In this document: one piece after another, positions 32,817-40,906 of the stretch | Layout of the letters: each line of letters opens with the position of its first letter | Position numbering within the stretch: position 1 is the first letter of the stretch | Origin: Terrabacter sp. 28 | GTDB lineage: Bacteria; Actinomycetota; Actinomycetes; Actinomycetales; Dermatophilaceae | Direction of reading: 5' to 3' | DNA length: 64,000 nt | Assembly (NCBI GenBank): GCA_000955875.1 | Contig: JYOE01000007.1 | Coordinates: forward strand, 267,379 to 331,378 | Notes under the pieces: generated by a model | The model's input: only the letters and a program-made list of their open reading frames with translations | Databases searched by the model: none | Told to the model about the DNA's origin: nothing | Position numbers and translations under genes: made by a program

Positions 32817-33628
32817 TGGAGGTCCTCGTCCTGCCCACGCCCGCAGACGGTGCCCGTCGGGCGGCCGAGCTGGTCATCGCAGGTCTCGCCGACGCCGGCA
32901 GACCCGAGCCGGTGCTCGGCCTCACCACCGGCTCGTCACCCCTCGGGCTCTACGCCGAGCTGGCGGCAGCGGTTGCCGCGGGACGCCTGGACCTCACGGC
33001 CGCAAGGGGTTTCGCGCTCGACGAGTACGTCGGACTGCCGCCCGGGCACCCGCAGTCGTACCGGGAGGTGCTCCTGCGCGAGGTGTGCGCACCCCTCGGG
33101 CTGCGGCCGGATCGACTCCACGTGCCCGACGGCTCCGGCGGCGACGAGGCGGCGCTCGTGGCGGCAGCGGCGGCATACGAGATCTTGCTCGCGAAGGCCG
33201 GTGGCGTGGACGTGCAGATCCTGGGCATCGGGGCCAACGGCCACCTGGGGTTCAACGAGCCCGGGTCGGCGCTGTCGTCGCGCACGAGGGTCAAGCGGCT
33301 CTCGGACCGCACCCGGGCAGACAACGCGCGGTTCTTCGAGGGCCCCGACGAGGTGCCGACGCACTGCGTCACGCAGGGCCTCGGCACGGTGCTGGAGGCC
33401 GGCAGGCTCGTGCTCGTCGCGTCGGGGGGCGCCAAGGCGGAGGCCGTCGCTGCCGCCCTGGAGGGGCCGCTGTCGGCCTCGTGCCCCGCCTCGGTGCTCC
33501 AGTGGCACGCCGACGCCGTGGTGGTGCTCGACGAGGCCGCGGCAGGGCTGCTGCGCAACCGCGACTACTACGACGCCTCGGCCGCTGGTCTGGCCAAACC
33601 GCACACACCCTCGTCCAAGGCGTGGTAA
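32816..33628 (+). CDS. nagB: Glucosamine-6-phosphate deaminase
   Basis: This 270-aa NagB isomerises and deaminates GlcN-6-P to fructose 6-phosphate. GLTTGSSPLGLYAEL binds phosphate, ALDEYVGLPPGHPQSY holds the catalytic Asp, and GIGANGHLGFNEP the His. ATG at 32816 overlaps the kinase stop as TGATG; GTG at 32813 is an equally possible start. The deacetylase NagA needed to supply its substrate is not in the window. It is the last gene of the operon. Confidence 0.93.
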   Translation: MEVLVLPTPADGARRAAELVIAGLADAGRPEPVLGLTTGSSPLGLYAELAAAVAAGRLDLTAARGFALDEYVGLPPGHPQSYREVLLREVCAPLGLRPDRLHVPDGSGGDEAALVAAAAAYEILLAKAGGVDVQILGIGANGHLGFNEPGSALSSRTRVKRLSDRTRADNARFFEGPDEVPTHCVTQGLGTVLEAGRLVLVASGGAKAEAVAAALEGPLSASCPASVLQWHADAVVVLDEAAAGLLRNRDYYDASAAGLAKPHTPSSKAW

Positions 33629-34049
33629 AGGGCGCACCACGCTCTGGTGAGGCGTCGGCCACAGGTTCGTTGTGGAAAACTCCACAGGCCAGTCCCAGTT
33701 GTTCTCCACAGGTGGTGGAATGGTGTTTGCGCAGTTCATCCCGCATGAGCCGGTGTGACCTGAGCCACACGTGCACAGTTGTGCACACATCTTGTCCACA
33801 CCTGTTGACGGCGTGTCGCGCATCCCCGTCCCCAGGTTGTCCACAGGCCGTCTTGTGTGTCGCCGGGCCCGGCCCTAAGTTTGCACGGTGCTCCTCGAGG
33901 AGGGCGGTTCGACGGGTTGGTAGGGCCCGGTCACCGACCCTGTCGGCGCCGCGTTGTCTACTAGGTGTGGACCGAGGTTGCACGGCTGTCATTTCACTCA
34001 CGCACCACACCCGCACGACTCAGGGGAACTCTCAGGGGAAGGGGAGCAC
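33629..34049. other. 421-base intergenic region with a DnaA-box cluster upstream of dnaB
   Basis: Perfect TTGTCCACA boxes lie at 33792-33800 and 33837-33845. Near matches are TTGTGCACA at 33779, TTCTCCACA at 33702, and TTTTCCACA on the minus strand at 33671-33679; weaker partial copies are at 33678 and 33966. TTGTCCACA is the DnaA box of GC-rich actinobacteria. No open frame of note is present. The dnaB promoter must also lie here. Confidence 0.75.
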
Positions 34050-35438
34050 GTGTCGCTCGACGAGCTGAGCACGAGCGCTTTCGCGTCGTCGTCGACCCGT
34101 GACGCAGGCCCGCCCGACGACCGCCTCCCGCCGCAGGACGTCGGGGCCGAGCAGTCGGTCCTCGGCGGCATGCTCCTGTCCAAGGACGCCATCGCCGACT
34201 GCGTCGAGCAGCTCAAGGGCACCGACTTCTACCGTCCCGCGCACGAGCTCATCTACGACGCGATCCTCGACCTCTACGGTCGCGGCGAGCCCGCCGACGC
34301 GATCACCGTCAGCGACGAGCTGACCAAGCGCGGCGACCTCGGCCGCGTGGGTGGCCAGGCCTACCTGCACCAGCTCATCGCCTCCGTGCCCACGGCCGCC
34401 AACGCCGGCTACTACGCCCAGATCGTCGCCGAGCGCGCCGTGCTGCGCCGCCTCGTCGAGGCCGGCACCCGCATCGTCCAGCTCGGCTACGCGCAGGGCG
34501 GTGGTGACGTCGAGGACATCGTCAACGCCGCCCAGGCCGAGGTGTACGCCGTCGCCGACAAACGCGGCGGCGAGGACTACGCGGCCATCGGCGACATCAT
34601 CGAGGCCACCGTCGACGAGATCGAGGTCGCCTCCGGTCGATCCGGTGAGATGACCGGTGTCCCAACCGGATTCACCGACTTCGACGCTCTCACCAACGGC
34701 CTGCACCCGGGACAGATGATCGTCATCGCCGCCAGGCCGGCCATGGGAAAATCGACGATCGGCCTGGATATCGTGCGGTCGGCGGCGATCAAGCACAAGA
34801 TGGCCGCCGTCGTCTTCTCGCTCGAGATGAGCCGCACCGAGATCACCATGCGTCTGCTCTCGGCCGAGGCCGGCATCCAGCTGCAGCACATGCGCAAGGG
34901 CACCATGCGTGAGGAGGACTGGACCCGACTGGCATCCACGATGGGCCGCGTGTCCGACGCTCCGCTCTTCATTGACGACTCACCGAACATGTCGCTCATG
35001 GAGATCCGTGCCAAGTGCCGTCGGCTCAAGCAGCGCGAGAACCTCAAGCTCGTCGTCATCGACTACCTCCAGCTGATGAGCTCGGGCAAGCGCGTCGAGT
35101 CGCGTCAGCAGGAGGTCTCCGAGTTCTCCCGTGCGCTCAAGCTGCTCGCCAAGGAGCTCGAGGTCCCGGTCATCGCGATCTCGCAGCTGAACCGTGGTCC
35201 CGAGCAGCGCACCGACAAGAAGCCGGCCATGAGCGACCTGAGAGAGTCGGGATCGATCGAGCAGGATGCCGACATGGTGATCCTGCTCCACCGAGAGGCC
35301 GCCTACGAGAAGGACTCCCCTCGTGAGGGTGAGGCCGACCTCATCGTGGCCAAGCACCGAAACGGCCCCACCGACACGATCGTCGTCGCGTTCCAGGGCC
35401 ACTTCAGCCGCTTCACCAACATGGCCAACAACTTCTGA
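34050..35438 (+). CDS. dnaB: Replicative DNA helicase DnaB
   Basis: This 462-aa replicative helicase has an N-terminal DnaG-binding domain (about 20-125, DVGAEQSVLGGMLLSKDAI). The RecA-like motor has Walker A ARPAMGKST (about 230) and Walker B KLVVIDYLQLM (about 332). There is no intein, unlike some mycobacterial DnaB. GTG at 34050 is chosen because AAGGGGAG lies just upstream; the frame opens further to 33954 but without a ribosome binding site. It is usually close to rplI in actinobacteria; here a 21-kb block lies between. Confidence 0.96.
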   Translation: MSLDELSTSAFASSSTRDAGPPDDRLPPQDVGAEQSVLGGMLLSKDAIADCVEQLKGTDFYRPAHELIYDAILDLYGRGEPADAITVSDELTKRGDLGRVGGQAYLHQLIASVPTAANAGYYAQIVAERAVLRRLVEAGTRIVQLGYAQGGGDVEDIVNAAQAEVYAVADKRGGEDYAAIGDIIEATVDEIEVASGRSGEMTGVPTGFTDFDALTNGLHPGQMIVIAARPAMGKSTIGLDIVRSAAIKHKMAAVVFSLEMSRTEITMRLLSAEAGIQLQHMRKGTMREEDWTRLASTMGRVSDAPLFIDDSPNMSLMEIRAKCRRLKQRENLKLVVIDYLQLMSSGKRVESRQQEVSEFSRALKLLAKELEVPVIAISQLNRGPEQRTDKKPAMSDLRESGSIEQDADMVILLHREAAYEKDSPREGEADLIVAKHRNGPTDTIVVAFQGHFSRFTNMANNF

Positions 35439-35484
35439 CACGAGCCCACCGACACCGGGCCTGCGGTCGGGTCGGGCAAGAGTC

Positions 35485-35508
35485 GGGGCGCGCCGTGTGG
35501 CGCGCCCC
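35485..35508 (+). terminator. Terminator after dnaB
   Basis: GGGGCGCGCC and GGCGCGCCCC pair perfectly across a GTGT loop, 46 bases after the dnaB stop and before the converging DUF1059 gene. Confidence 0.8.
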
Positions 35509-35522
35509 TGTCTGGTGCGGTC

Positions 35523-35759
35523 TCAGGCCTCGGGGAGAGCCGCGAAGGCCGCCTTCGTGTCGCGGTACCAGTCCATCGACTTCTTCGGGTGCCGCCACCG
35601 GCCCTTCATGGCGTCGCGCGCCTGCTGGTGCGAGGTGTCGCCAGCCCTCTCGGCCTCCCTGAGGTGGCGGTCCTGGGCCTTGATGACCTCGTCGGCGTTC
35701 TCGCCTTGGTGCTCGAGGTCGCAGGGCCCTCCGAGGGATCGGCAGGTCATCGTCTTCAT
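35523..35759 (-). CDS. DUF1059 small protein
   Basis: This 78-aa protein begins MKTMTCRSLGGPCDLEHQGE, with two cysteines in the arrangement typical of DUF1059. KAQDRHLREAERAGDTSHQQA follows. The C-terminal extension (KGRWRHPKKSMDWYRDTKAA) is longer than the minimal family. Function is unknown. ATG at 35759 has AAGGAG 6 bases upstream; the frame could extend to 35882 but without support. Confidence 0.82.
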   Translation of the reverse strand: MKTMTCRSLGGPCDLEHQGENADEVIKAQDRHLREAERAGDTSHQQARDAMKGRWRHPKKSMDWYRDTKAAFAALPEA

Positions 35760-35838
35760 GTCAGCTCCTTCGTCGGGGTGGTCCTTGTGGTCTGATGACG
35801 ATCCTCGCCGAAGGAATGTGACAGGGCGCGTCGACGAT

Positions 35839-36255
35839 CTAGGCGCGGCGTGCGTCGAGGGCGCGGAGCGTGGCCCACACACCCAACGTGATCAGCAGCA
35901 GCGAAGGCACGAGCAGGGGTGAGCGCCAGGGCGCGAACGCACCGTAGCCGCTGACGGCCACGGCCATCGCAGCGAACATGGCTGCGCCCGTGACGATCTC
36001 GACCATGCCGAGGGCCACGCGCAGGGCACTGGGGCGGGCCGCACGGGCACTGCGCACCGCGGCGTACGCGAAAACGAGACCGACGACGACGAGGACCAGG
36101 CCGGGGGCGAAGAGCGCGGTCTCGAGCTCGGCTCGCGGTGACCTGCTGGTGACGACGAGGACGACGCCGAGGACCACGGTCGCGAGCCCGACGAGGAGGT
36201 GTCCGATGCCGAGGGCGACGTCGACGTCGCCTCGAGGGGAGGGGCTGCTGTCCAT
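35839..36255 (-). CDS. Small four-helix membrane protein
   Basis: This 138-aa protein has four hydrophobic helices and an acidic N-terminus (MDSSPSPRGDVDVALGIG). No family is recognised. ATG at 36255 is taken as the start because the upstream in-frame codons have no ribosome binding site. It is 79 bases upstream of the DUF1059 gene on the same strand and divergent from the DUF4396 gene. Confidence 0.6.
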   Translation of the reverse strand: MDSSPSPRGDVDVALGIGHLLVGLATVVLGVVLVVTSRSPRAELETALFAPGLVLVVVGLVFAYAAVRSARAARPSALRVALGMVEIVTGAAMFAAMAVAVSGYGAFAPWRSPLLVPSLLLITLGVWATLRALDARRA

Positions 36256-36367
36256 GCTCCAGCGAAGCACCGGTCGGGCCGCGTGGGCGTGAGTAGTCGT
36301 ACTTCACGGCCGAGCGCGACGGTCACTCGGCCGAAGAAACTGCGGCCAGGAGGGAATGGCAGGCGCC

Positions 36368-36396
36368 TTGACCCCGTTGTCGTCAGCAGGCAACAT
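36368..36396 (+). promoter_or_regulatory. Predicted promoter of the DUF4396 gene
   Basis: TTGACC (36368-36373) and CAACAT (36391-36396) are exactly 17 bases apart. The -10 element lies inside the adjacent palindrome, the usual place for a repressor that blocks RNA polymerase. Confidence 0.6.
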
Positions 36397-36414
36397 ACCC
36401 ATGGGGGGTATGTT
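36392..36414 (+). promoter_or_regulatory. CsoR-like metal-responsive operator
   Basis: AACATACCC and GGGTATGTT form a perfect 9-bp dyad around ATGGG. It matches the ATACCC-N-GGGTAT pattern of copper-sensing CsoR-family operators. It overlaps the -10 box of the gene for a His-rich membrane protein. Confidence 0.75.
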
Positions 36415-36443
36415 CGGAGCGGCAGACGACGGAGGAACCGACC

Positions 36444-37199
36444 ATGAGCGACACCTCGCACGTAGACCACGTAGACCACGTAGACCAGACGGGCCAGGCA
36501 GAACACGCCGGCCACCACACCGACCCGGCCCACGCCGGCGGGCACGACCACGGCAGCCACGCCAACGGCAGCCACGGTCACGACGGTGGTGGCCTGTCGT
36601 CCATGGCGGCGAGCGCGACCCTGCACTGCCTCACCGGGTGTGCCATCGGCGAGATCCTGGGCCTCATGATCGGCACCGCGATCGGTCTGGCCACCGGGGC
36701 CACGATCGCCTTGTCGGTGGCGCTCGCCTTCCTCTTCGGCTACACCCTCTCCAGCTTCCCGCTGCTGCGCTCCGGGCTGACGTTCGGCGCGGCCCTGCGC
36801 CTCGTCCTCGCGGCCGACACCGTCTCGATCCTCACGATGGAGGTCGTCGACAACCTCGTCATGGCCGTCATCCCCGGCGCGATGGACGCCGGTCTCGTCA
36901 ACGCCGTCTTCTGGGTGAGCATGGCGATCTCGCTGGCCGCCGCCTTCGTCGCCGCCTACCCCGTCAACCGCTACCTGTTGCGCCGGGGCAAGGGGCACGC
37001 CCTGACCCACGACCACCACGGGTCGAGTGCGCCGGTCACCGGTGCCCGGCGGTTCATCCCCGTGCTGCCGCCCGCTGCCCTCGCTGCCGCCATCGCGTCG
37101 TTCATGCTCGGCGGTCTCGTCGTGTCGGTCGCCGACGGCCTCGCCCAGCAGGACCAGCCCGCCGCCCCGACCCACGCATCGGTCTCGGTGGAGCGCTGA
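36444..37199 (+). CDS. DUF4396 membrane protein with His-rich N-terminus
   Basis: This 251-aa protein starts with about 50 residues containing some 14 histidines in HVDH, HAGHH, HDHGSH and HGHDGG blocks, a likely metal-binding region. Part of it is encoded by a 9-bp tandem repeat. About four to five helices of a DUF4396 domain follow (ATLHCLTGCAIGEILGLMIG, with two cysteines in the first helix, and DTVSILTMEVVDNLVMAVIPG). With the CsoR-like operator overlapping its promoter, a role in copper handling is likely. ATG has GGAGGA upstream. No csoR or copA is in the window. Confidence 0.85.
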   Translation: MSDTSHVDHVDHVDQTGQAEHAGHHTDPAHAGGHDHGSHANGSHGHDGGGLSSMAASATLHCLTGCAIGEILGLMIGTAIGLATGATIALSVALAFLFGYTLSSFPLLRSGLTFGAALRLVLAADTVSILTMEVVDNLVMAVIPGAMDAGLVNAVFWVSMAISLAAAFVAAYPVNRYLLRRGKGHALTHDHHGSSAPVTGARRFIPVLPPAALAAAIASFMLGGLVVSVADGLAQQDQPAAPTHASVSVER

Positions 37200-37214
37200 C
37201 AGGCCGACCCGGTC

Positions 37215-38039
37215 TCAGTCACCGTCCACGAAGGTGAGGATGTCGTGCGCCACACGCCGGTCGCTCGCGACCTGCATGTGGCCGCGACCGGCATACCTCA
37301 CCGGTGTGCAGTCGGGGATGAGACGCACGGTCTCGTCGACGACGTCCGGAGGGAAGAAGCGGTCGAGCTCGGCACTGACCAGCACCACGGGGACCGTGAT
37401 CTCAGGCAGCGCCTCCCATGCCCGGAAGCCGATCTCGGCCTGGGCCTCGACGAGCAGGTCCGAGGGCGGGTAGCTCTTGCCCGACATGAGGCTGCGCCCG
37501 AGGAACGGGCCGACGACCCTGCGCAGCCAGCGTCGCCCGTCGCCGGGCATCGCGTACTCCGCGAAGGTCGTGCCGACGCCCGCCGTGTCACCGCGTGTGA
37601 CCGCGCCGGTGAGCCGCGCGTCGACCTGTCTACCCCACTCGCTGACCTCCGCGGCAGCGACGACGACGGCGACCCTGCCGACGTGGTGGCCGCCCCGGGC
37701 TGCGAGCAGCAGCGCGATCATGCCCCCGTACGACTCGCCCACGACCAGGTCGACCCGCCCGCCCAGCTCGTCGACGATGACCGCTGCGAGGTCGTCTGCC
37801 ATGTCGGCGACCGTGTGCCCCGCGGGCAGGTGCCGGGGCCGGGTCACGTACCAGATGGTGTAGCCGGCGTCGACGAACGGCTCGAACCAGCGAAACGCCA
37901 TCCGTGCCCAGAGCCCCCGCGGCACGGAGCTGCCCGGACCGCCCGGGAGGAAGAGCAGGCTCCGGGGCCCGGAACCCCACGAGGCGAAGTCCATCCCGCA
38001 GGCGAACGTCCCGCTGCGCCAACCCTGCTCACCGGCCAC
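37215..38039 (-). CDS. Alpha/beta hydrolase
   Basis: This 274-aa alpha/beta-hydrolase fold protein has oxyanion-hole motif FLPGGPGSS, nucleophile Ser in GESYGGM, Asp in SAELDRFFPPDV, and His in AGRGHMQ. There is no signal peptide. The substrate is unknown; the fold includes peroxidases, esterases and lactonases. GTG at 38039 is preferred; ATG at 37994 would give 259 residues. It is convergent with the DUF4396 gene (15 bases) and divergent from the DinB-like gene. Confidence 0.8.
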   Translation of the reverse strand: MAGEQGWRSGTFACGMDFASWGSGPRSLLFLPGGPGSSVPRGLWARMAFRWFEPFVDAGYTIWYVTRPRHLPAGHTVADMADDLAAVIVDELGGRVDLVVGESYGGMIALLLAARGGHHVGRVAVVVAAAEVSEWGRQVDARLTGAVTRGDTAGVGTTFAEYAMPGDGRRWLRRVVGPFLGRSLMSGKSYPPSDLLVEAQAEIGFRAWEALPEITVPVVLVSAELDRFFPPDVVDETVRLIPDCTPVRYAGRGHMQVASDRRVAHDILTFVDGD

Positions 38040-38189
38040 CGGTCCACCGCCTCTCAGGCTCCAGAACCACGGTCCCGCAAGACGCGCGTTCCGGGAAGAG
38101 GCAGCCAACGGCCAGGTCGGCAGCCATGTCGTCCGAGTCCATGTCACAGCGGACGCCGTTCGTCCGGGACCCGACCTACGCTGCTCGAC

Positions 38190-39038
38190 ATGAGCGACGA
38201 TACGTACGAGGACCGCACGGGCACGAAGTTCGAGAGGGTGCGACTCACCGGGGCGAGCTTCGAGGACGTCCACCTCGACGGTGCCCGCTTCCACGACGTC
38301 GTGCTGACGGGCGCCACCCTGCGGCAGGTCGATCTGCGCGGGCTGCGGGCCCGCGACGTCTGGCTCGAGGACGTCGACATCACCGGCGACATCGGCAACC
38401 TCCGCATCAACGGCGTCGACGTGGCGCCCTTCGTCGAAGCCGAGCTCGACCGCCTCCAGCCCGACCGGCCGAAGATGCGGCCCACCGACGCCCAGGGCTT
38501 CCGCGACGCGTGGGACATCCTCGAACGCATCTGGGGCGAGACCGTCGAGCACGCACGCACCTTCACCGCCGACCAGCTGCACGAGCGCGTCGACGGCGAG
38601 TGGTCGTTCATCGAGACGCTGCGCCACCTCGTCTTCGCCACGGACGCCTGGGTGTGCCGGGCCCTGCTCGGCGACCCCGAACCGTGGGACGCCCTCGACC
38701 TGCCGCACGACGAGATGCCCGACAGCCCACCGGTGCCGCGTGACCGCGACGCCCGACCGACGCTCGACGAGGTGCTCGCCGTGCGCGCCCGCCGGATGGC
38801 CACGGTGCGTCGCGTCGTCGACAACCTGACCGACGAGGCACTCGACGGCACGACGGAGCCGGTCACCGAGCCCGGCTACCCCGAACCGGAGCCGTATGCC
38901 GTCCGGCGCGTCCTGCGCACCGTCCTCAACGAGGAGTGGCTGCACCGTCAGTACGCCGAGCGTGACCTCGCCGTCATCGCGGCACGAGCGGAGGGGCGCC
39001 GGGACCCGCAGCCCGCGGTCGGCGTACCCCCTCGGTGA
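38190..39038 (+). CDS. DinB-like protein with N-terminal pentapeptide repeats
   Basis: This 282-aa protein has two parts. Residues 12-60 are pentapeptide-type repeats (LTGASFEDVHLDGARFHDV, VLTGATLRQVDLRGL), forming a short right-handed beta helix. Residues 95-275 form a DinB_2 four-helix domain with putative metal-ligand His residues in RHLVFATDAW and NEEWLHRQY. Thiol-dependent enzymes such as mycothiol transferases share the DinB fold. The start is ATG with no obvious ribosome binding site (the mRNA may be leaderless). Its function is not known. Confidence 0.8.
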   Translation: MSDDTYEDRTGTKFERVRLTGASFEDVHLDGARFHDVVLTGATLRQVDLRGLRARDVWLEDVDITGDIGNLRINGVDVAPFVEAELDRLQPDRPKMRPTDAQGFRDAWDILERIWGETVEHARTFTADQLHERVDGEWSFIETLRHLVFATDAWVCRALLGDPEPWDALDLPHDEMPDSPPVPRDRDARPTLDEVLAVRARRMATVRRVVDNLTDEALDGTTEPVTEPGYPEPEPYAVRRVLRTVLNEEWLHRQYAERDLAVIAARAEGRRDPQPAVGVPPR

Positions 39039-39074
39039 GACCCGACCCCGCGCAAACGCGAACCACGCGACCGG

Positions 39075-39983
39075 TCAACGCGCCCGGTCGACGATCCGCC
39101 GATGCACCTCGTGCAGCCTCGACGCCACGCCCTCCGTGACGCGCTCGCCGTCCGTGAGCCAGTCGAGCAGGGCGGTGTCGTCGCGGGTGACGCCCAGCCG
39201 GGCATCGGCGACGGCGGCGGCCATGAGGGCACCCGCGCGGGCAACGGGCAGGGCCACACCGAGGGCCTCGACGGCCCACGTGTCGGCGTCGTCGATGAGC
39301 TCGTCGTCGACGTGCCTGCGCCGGGAAGCGGCGAGCGCCGCCGCTGCTGCCGGCAGGGCGCCGACGGCACCCGACCCGGCTGCCGACTGCACCTCACGCA
39401 CCAGCTCGTCGAGGTGGATCTCGAGGAGCCACGACGGCATGCCTCGCCCAGCGAGGACGCGAGCCAGCCACTCCACCTGACGGACGGCGGCGGCCTCGTC
39501 GAGGGAGGCCAGGGACACGAGCCAGGCCGAGTCGGTCGTGGCGAAGCGCGACCCGCGGGCTCCGTAGCGCGCGCCGTAGTAGGGCATCGCGTCGATCGAC
39601 CGCTGCGCGGCTCGCACCGCGGCCCGCAGCAGCGTGGCCTCGGTGGTGATCTCGTAGCCCCCCGCGTCGGCGTTGACGACCGCGGCATCGGCGGGCAGTC
39701 CCTCCTCTCGTCGGACCAGCCCGGCGACGACGTGGTTCACGGCCTCGGCCACCAGCTCGACGACCCGCTTCAGGTCGGCGCGGGGGGCATCACGCGCGCT
39801 CAGCCGCCCCTCGAGGGCCTGGCGCAGCACCGACGCCTCGGTGGACCGGGTGGCCACGACGAGTCGCTCGACCCCCACGACCGCAGCGACGACGGCCGGG
39901 TCGTCGAGCGGTCCCGTGGTGGCGCGGTCGACGTGGTCGAGCAGCAGCTGCCGCGCCTCGGCGATTCGTTCCGGTCCACTCAT
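39075..39983 (-). CDS. Protein of unknown function, mostly helical
   Basis: I do not recognise the family of this 302-aa protein. It is largely alpha-helical and Ala-rich, with no signal peptide or membrane helix. Blocks that stand out are VERLVVATRSTEASVLRQALEG, IDAMPYYGARYGARG and ASLDEAAAVRQVEWLARVLA. Codon use is like its neighbours, so it is native. An in-frame ATG at 39992 (MCAM) is an alternative start. It sits between the DinB-like gene (convergent) and the MerR gene (same strand, 94 bases upstream). Confidence 0.55.
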   Translation of the reverse strand: MSGPERIAEARQLLLDHVDRATTGPLDDPAVVAAVVGVERLVVATRSTEASVLRQALEGRLSARDAPRADLKRVVELVAEAVNHVVAGLVRREEGLPADAAVVNADAGGYEITTEATLLRAAVRAAQRSIDAMPYYGARYGARGSRFATTDSAWLVSLASLDEAAAVRQVEWLARVLAGRGMPSWLLEIHLDELVREVQSAAGSGAVGALPAAAAALAASRRRHVDDELIDDADTWAVEALGVALPVARAGALMAAAVADARLGVTRDDTALLDWLTDGERVTEGVASRLHEVHRRIVDRAR

Positions 39984-40077
39984 GGCACACATTCTGGTGG
40001 GCGGTGGGCCGCCCGTCTGCCGGACCCCGCTGGGCGCCGCCTCCCTCCGAGCGACCGTGCGGGTCCTCGCCTGCGCC

Positions 40078-40848
40078 TCAGGCGGGTTCGAGGCGCCGGA
40101 TGTCGGTCCACCCGGTCCAGCCGCGCTCCTCGAGCAGCTCGAGCAGGCGCGCCGCGCAGGGGAACGACTCGAGGAACGCGGCGTCGAGCAGCTCGACGAG
40201 CTCCCTGCTGACGGGGTGCACGTCCTCGAAGTCGGAGGCCTCGGCTGCGGCCGCCTCGATGAACGCCGCGACGCGGTCGGCGAGCGCGGGCAGGCGCGGG
40301 TCGTCGGGCCCGCAGTCGACGAGGTCGGCGAAGTCGAGGTAGAGACGCCGCAGGCCCTCGTGCTCGAGCTGGAGCTGCTTGATCTCCATGAGGTCTGCAA
40401 CGGCGTCGGGCATCTGCGCGGCGATGAGGATCCAGCTGTCCCGCTCGATCTCGATGATCCGCTGCGGGAAGCCGAGCTCGCGCATCCGCTCGACATAGGC
40501 GACGGCCGCGGGCGGCAGGCTGAGGCTGTCGCCGGCGGCAAGCTTCGCGATGCGGTCACGGTGCCGCTGACGCTCACGGATCTCGGCCCGCAGTCGGCGG
40601 TCGATCTGCTCGACCGCCGCCGCGAACTCCTCGTCGCCCGCGTCGAGCAGCTCGCTCACCCGCGCCAGCGGCACGCCGGCGTCGGCGAGCGTGCGGATGC
40701 GCACGAGCTGCACCACGGCCGCCGCGTCGTAGCGACGGTAGCCGGAGCGGTCGCGCTCGGGCTCCGGCAGCAGCCCCTTCGCGTGGTAGTGCCGCACCGC
40801 GCGGACCGTCACGCCCGCGTACGCGGCGAGCTGGCTGATCGTGAGCAT
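40078..40848 (-). CDS. MerR family regulator
   Basis: This 256-aa protein has an N-terminal MerR helix-turn-helix (MLTISQLAAYAGVTVRAVRH, then PERDRSGYRRYD). A coiled-coil dimerisation helix (about 80-125) and a helical ligand domain of the TipA-like length class follow. ATG has AGGAGA upstream. It lies downstream of a two-gene ABC exporter whose promoter has a MerR-type dyad, so it probably senses and controls export of a drug-like compound. Confidence 0.87.
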   Translation of the reverse strand: MLTISQLAAYAGVTVRAVRHYHAKGLLPEPERDRSGYRRYDAAAVVQLVRIRTLADAGVPLARVSELLDAGDEEFAAAVEQIDRRLRAEIRERQRHRDRIAKLAAGDSLSLPPAAVAYVERMRELGFPQRIIEIERDSWILIAAQMPDAVADLMEIKQLQLEHEGLRRLYLDFADLVDCGPDDPRLPALADRVAAFIEAAAAEASDFEDVHPVSRELVELLDAAFLESFPCAARLLELLEERGWTGWTDIRRLEPA

Positions 40849-40906
40849 GGCCCCATTCTCCTGACGCGGGGGCGAGATGGCGTGTGCCGTGTGGCCCGGC
40901 ACGTCG

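Noticed and set aside
33629..34049. Chromosomal replication origin
   Set aside because: The DnaA boxes are real, but dnaA, dnaN, rpmH and an AT-rich unwinding region are absent, so calling it oriC would be unsupported.
33954..34049. N-terminal extension of DnaB from 33954
   Set aside because: There is no ribosome binding site at the upstream start, and the extra residues are His/Pro-rich and not conserved in DnaB; GTG at 34050 has a good site.
12672..34049. Genomic island or prophage between rplI and dnaB
   Set aside because: There is no integrase, transposase, tRNA target or composition change, and all genes look native; only the unusual position supports insertion.
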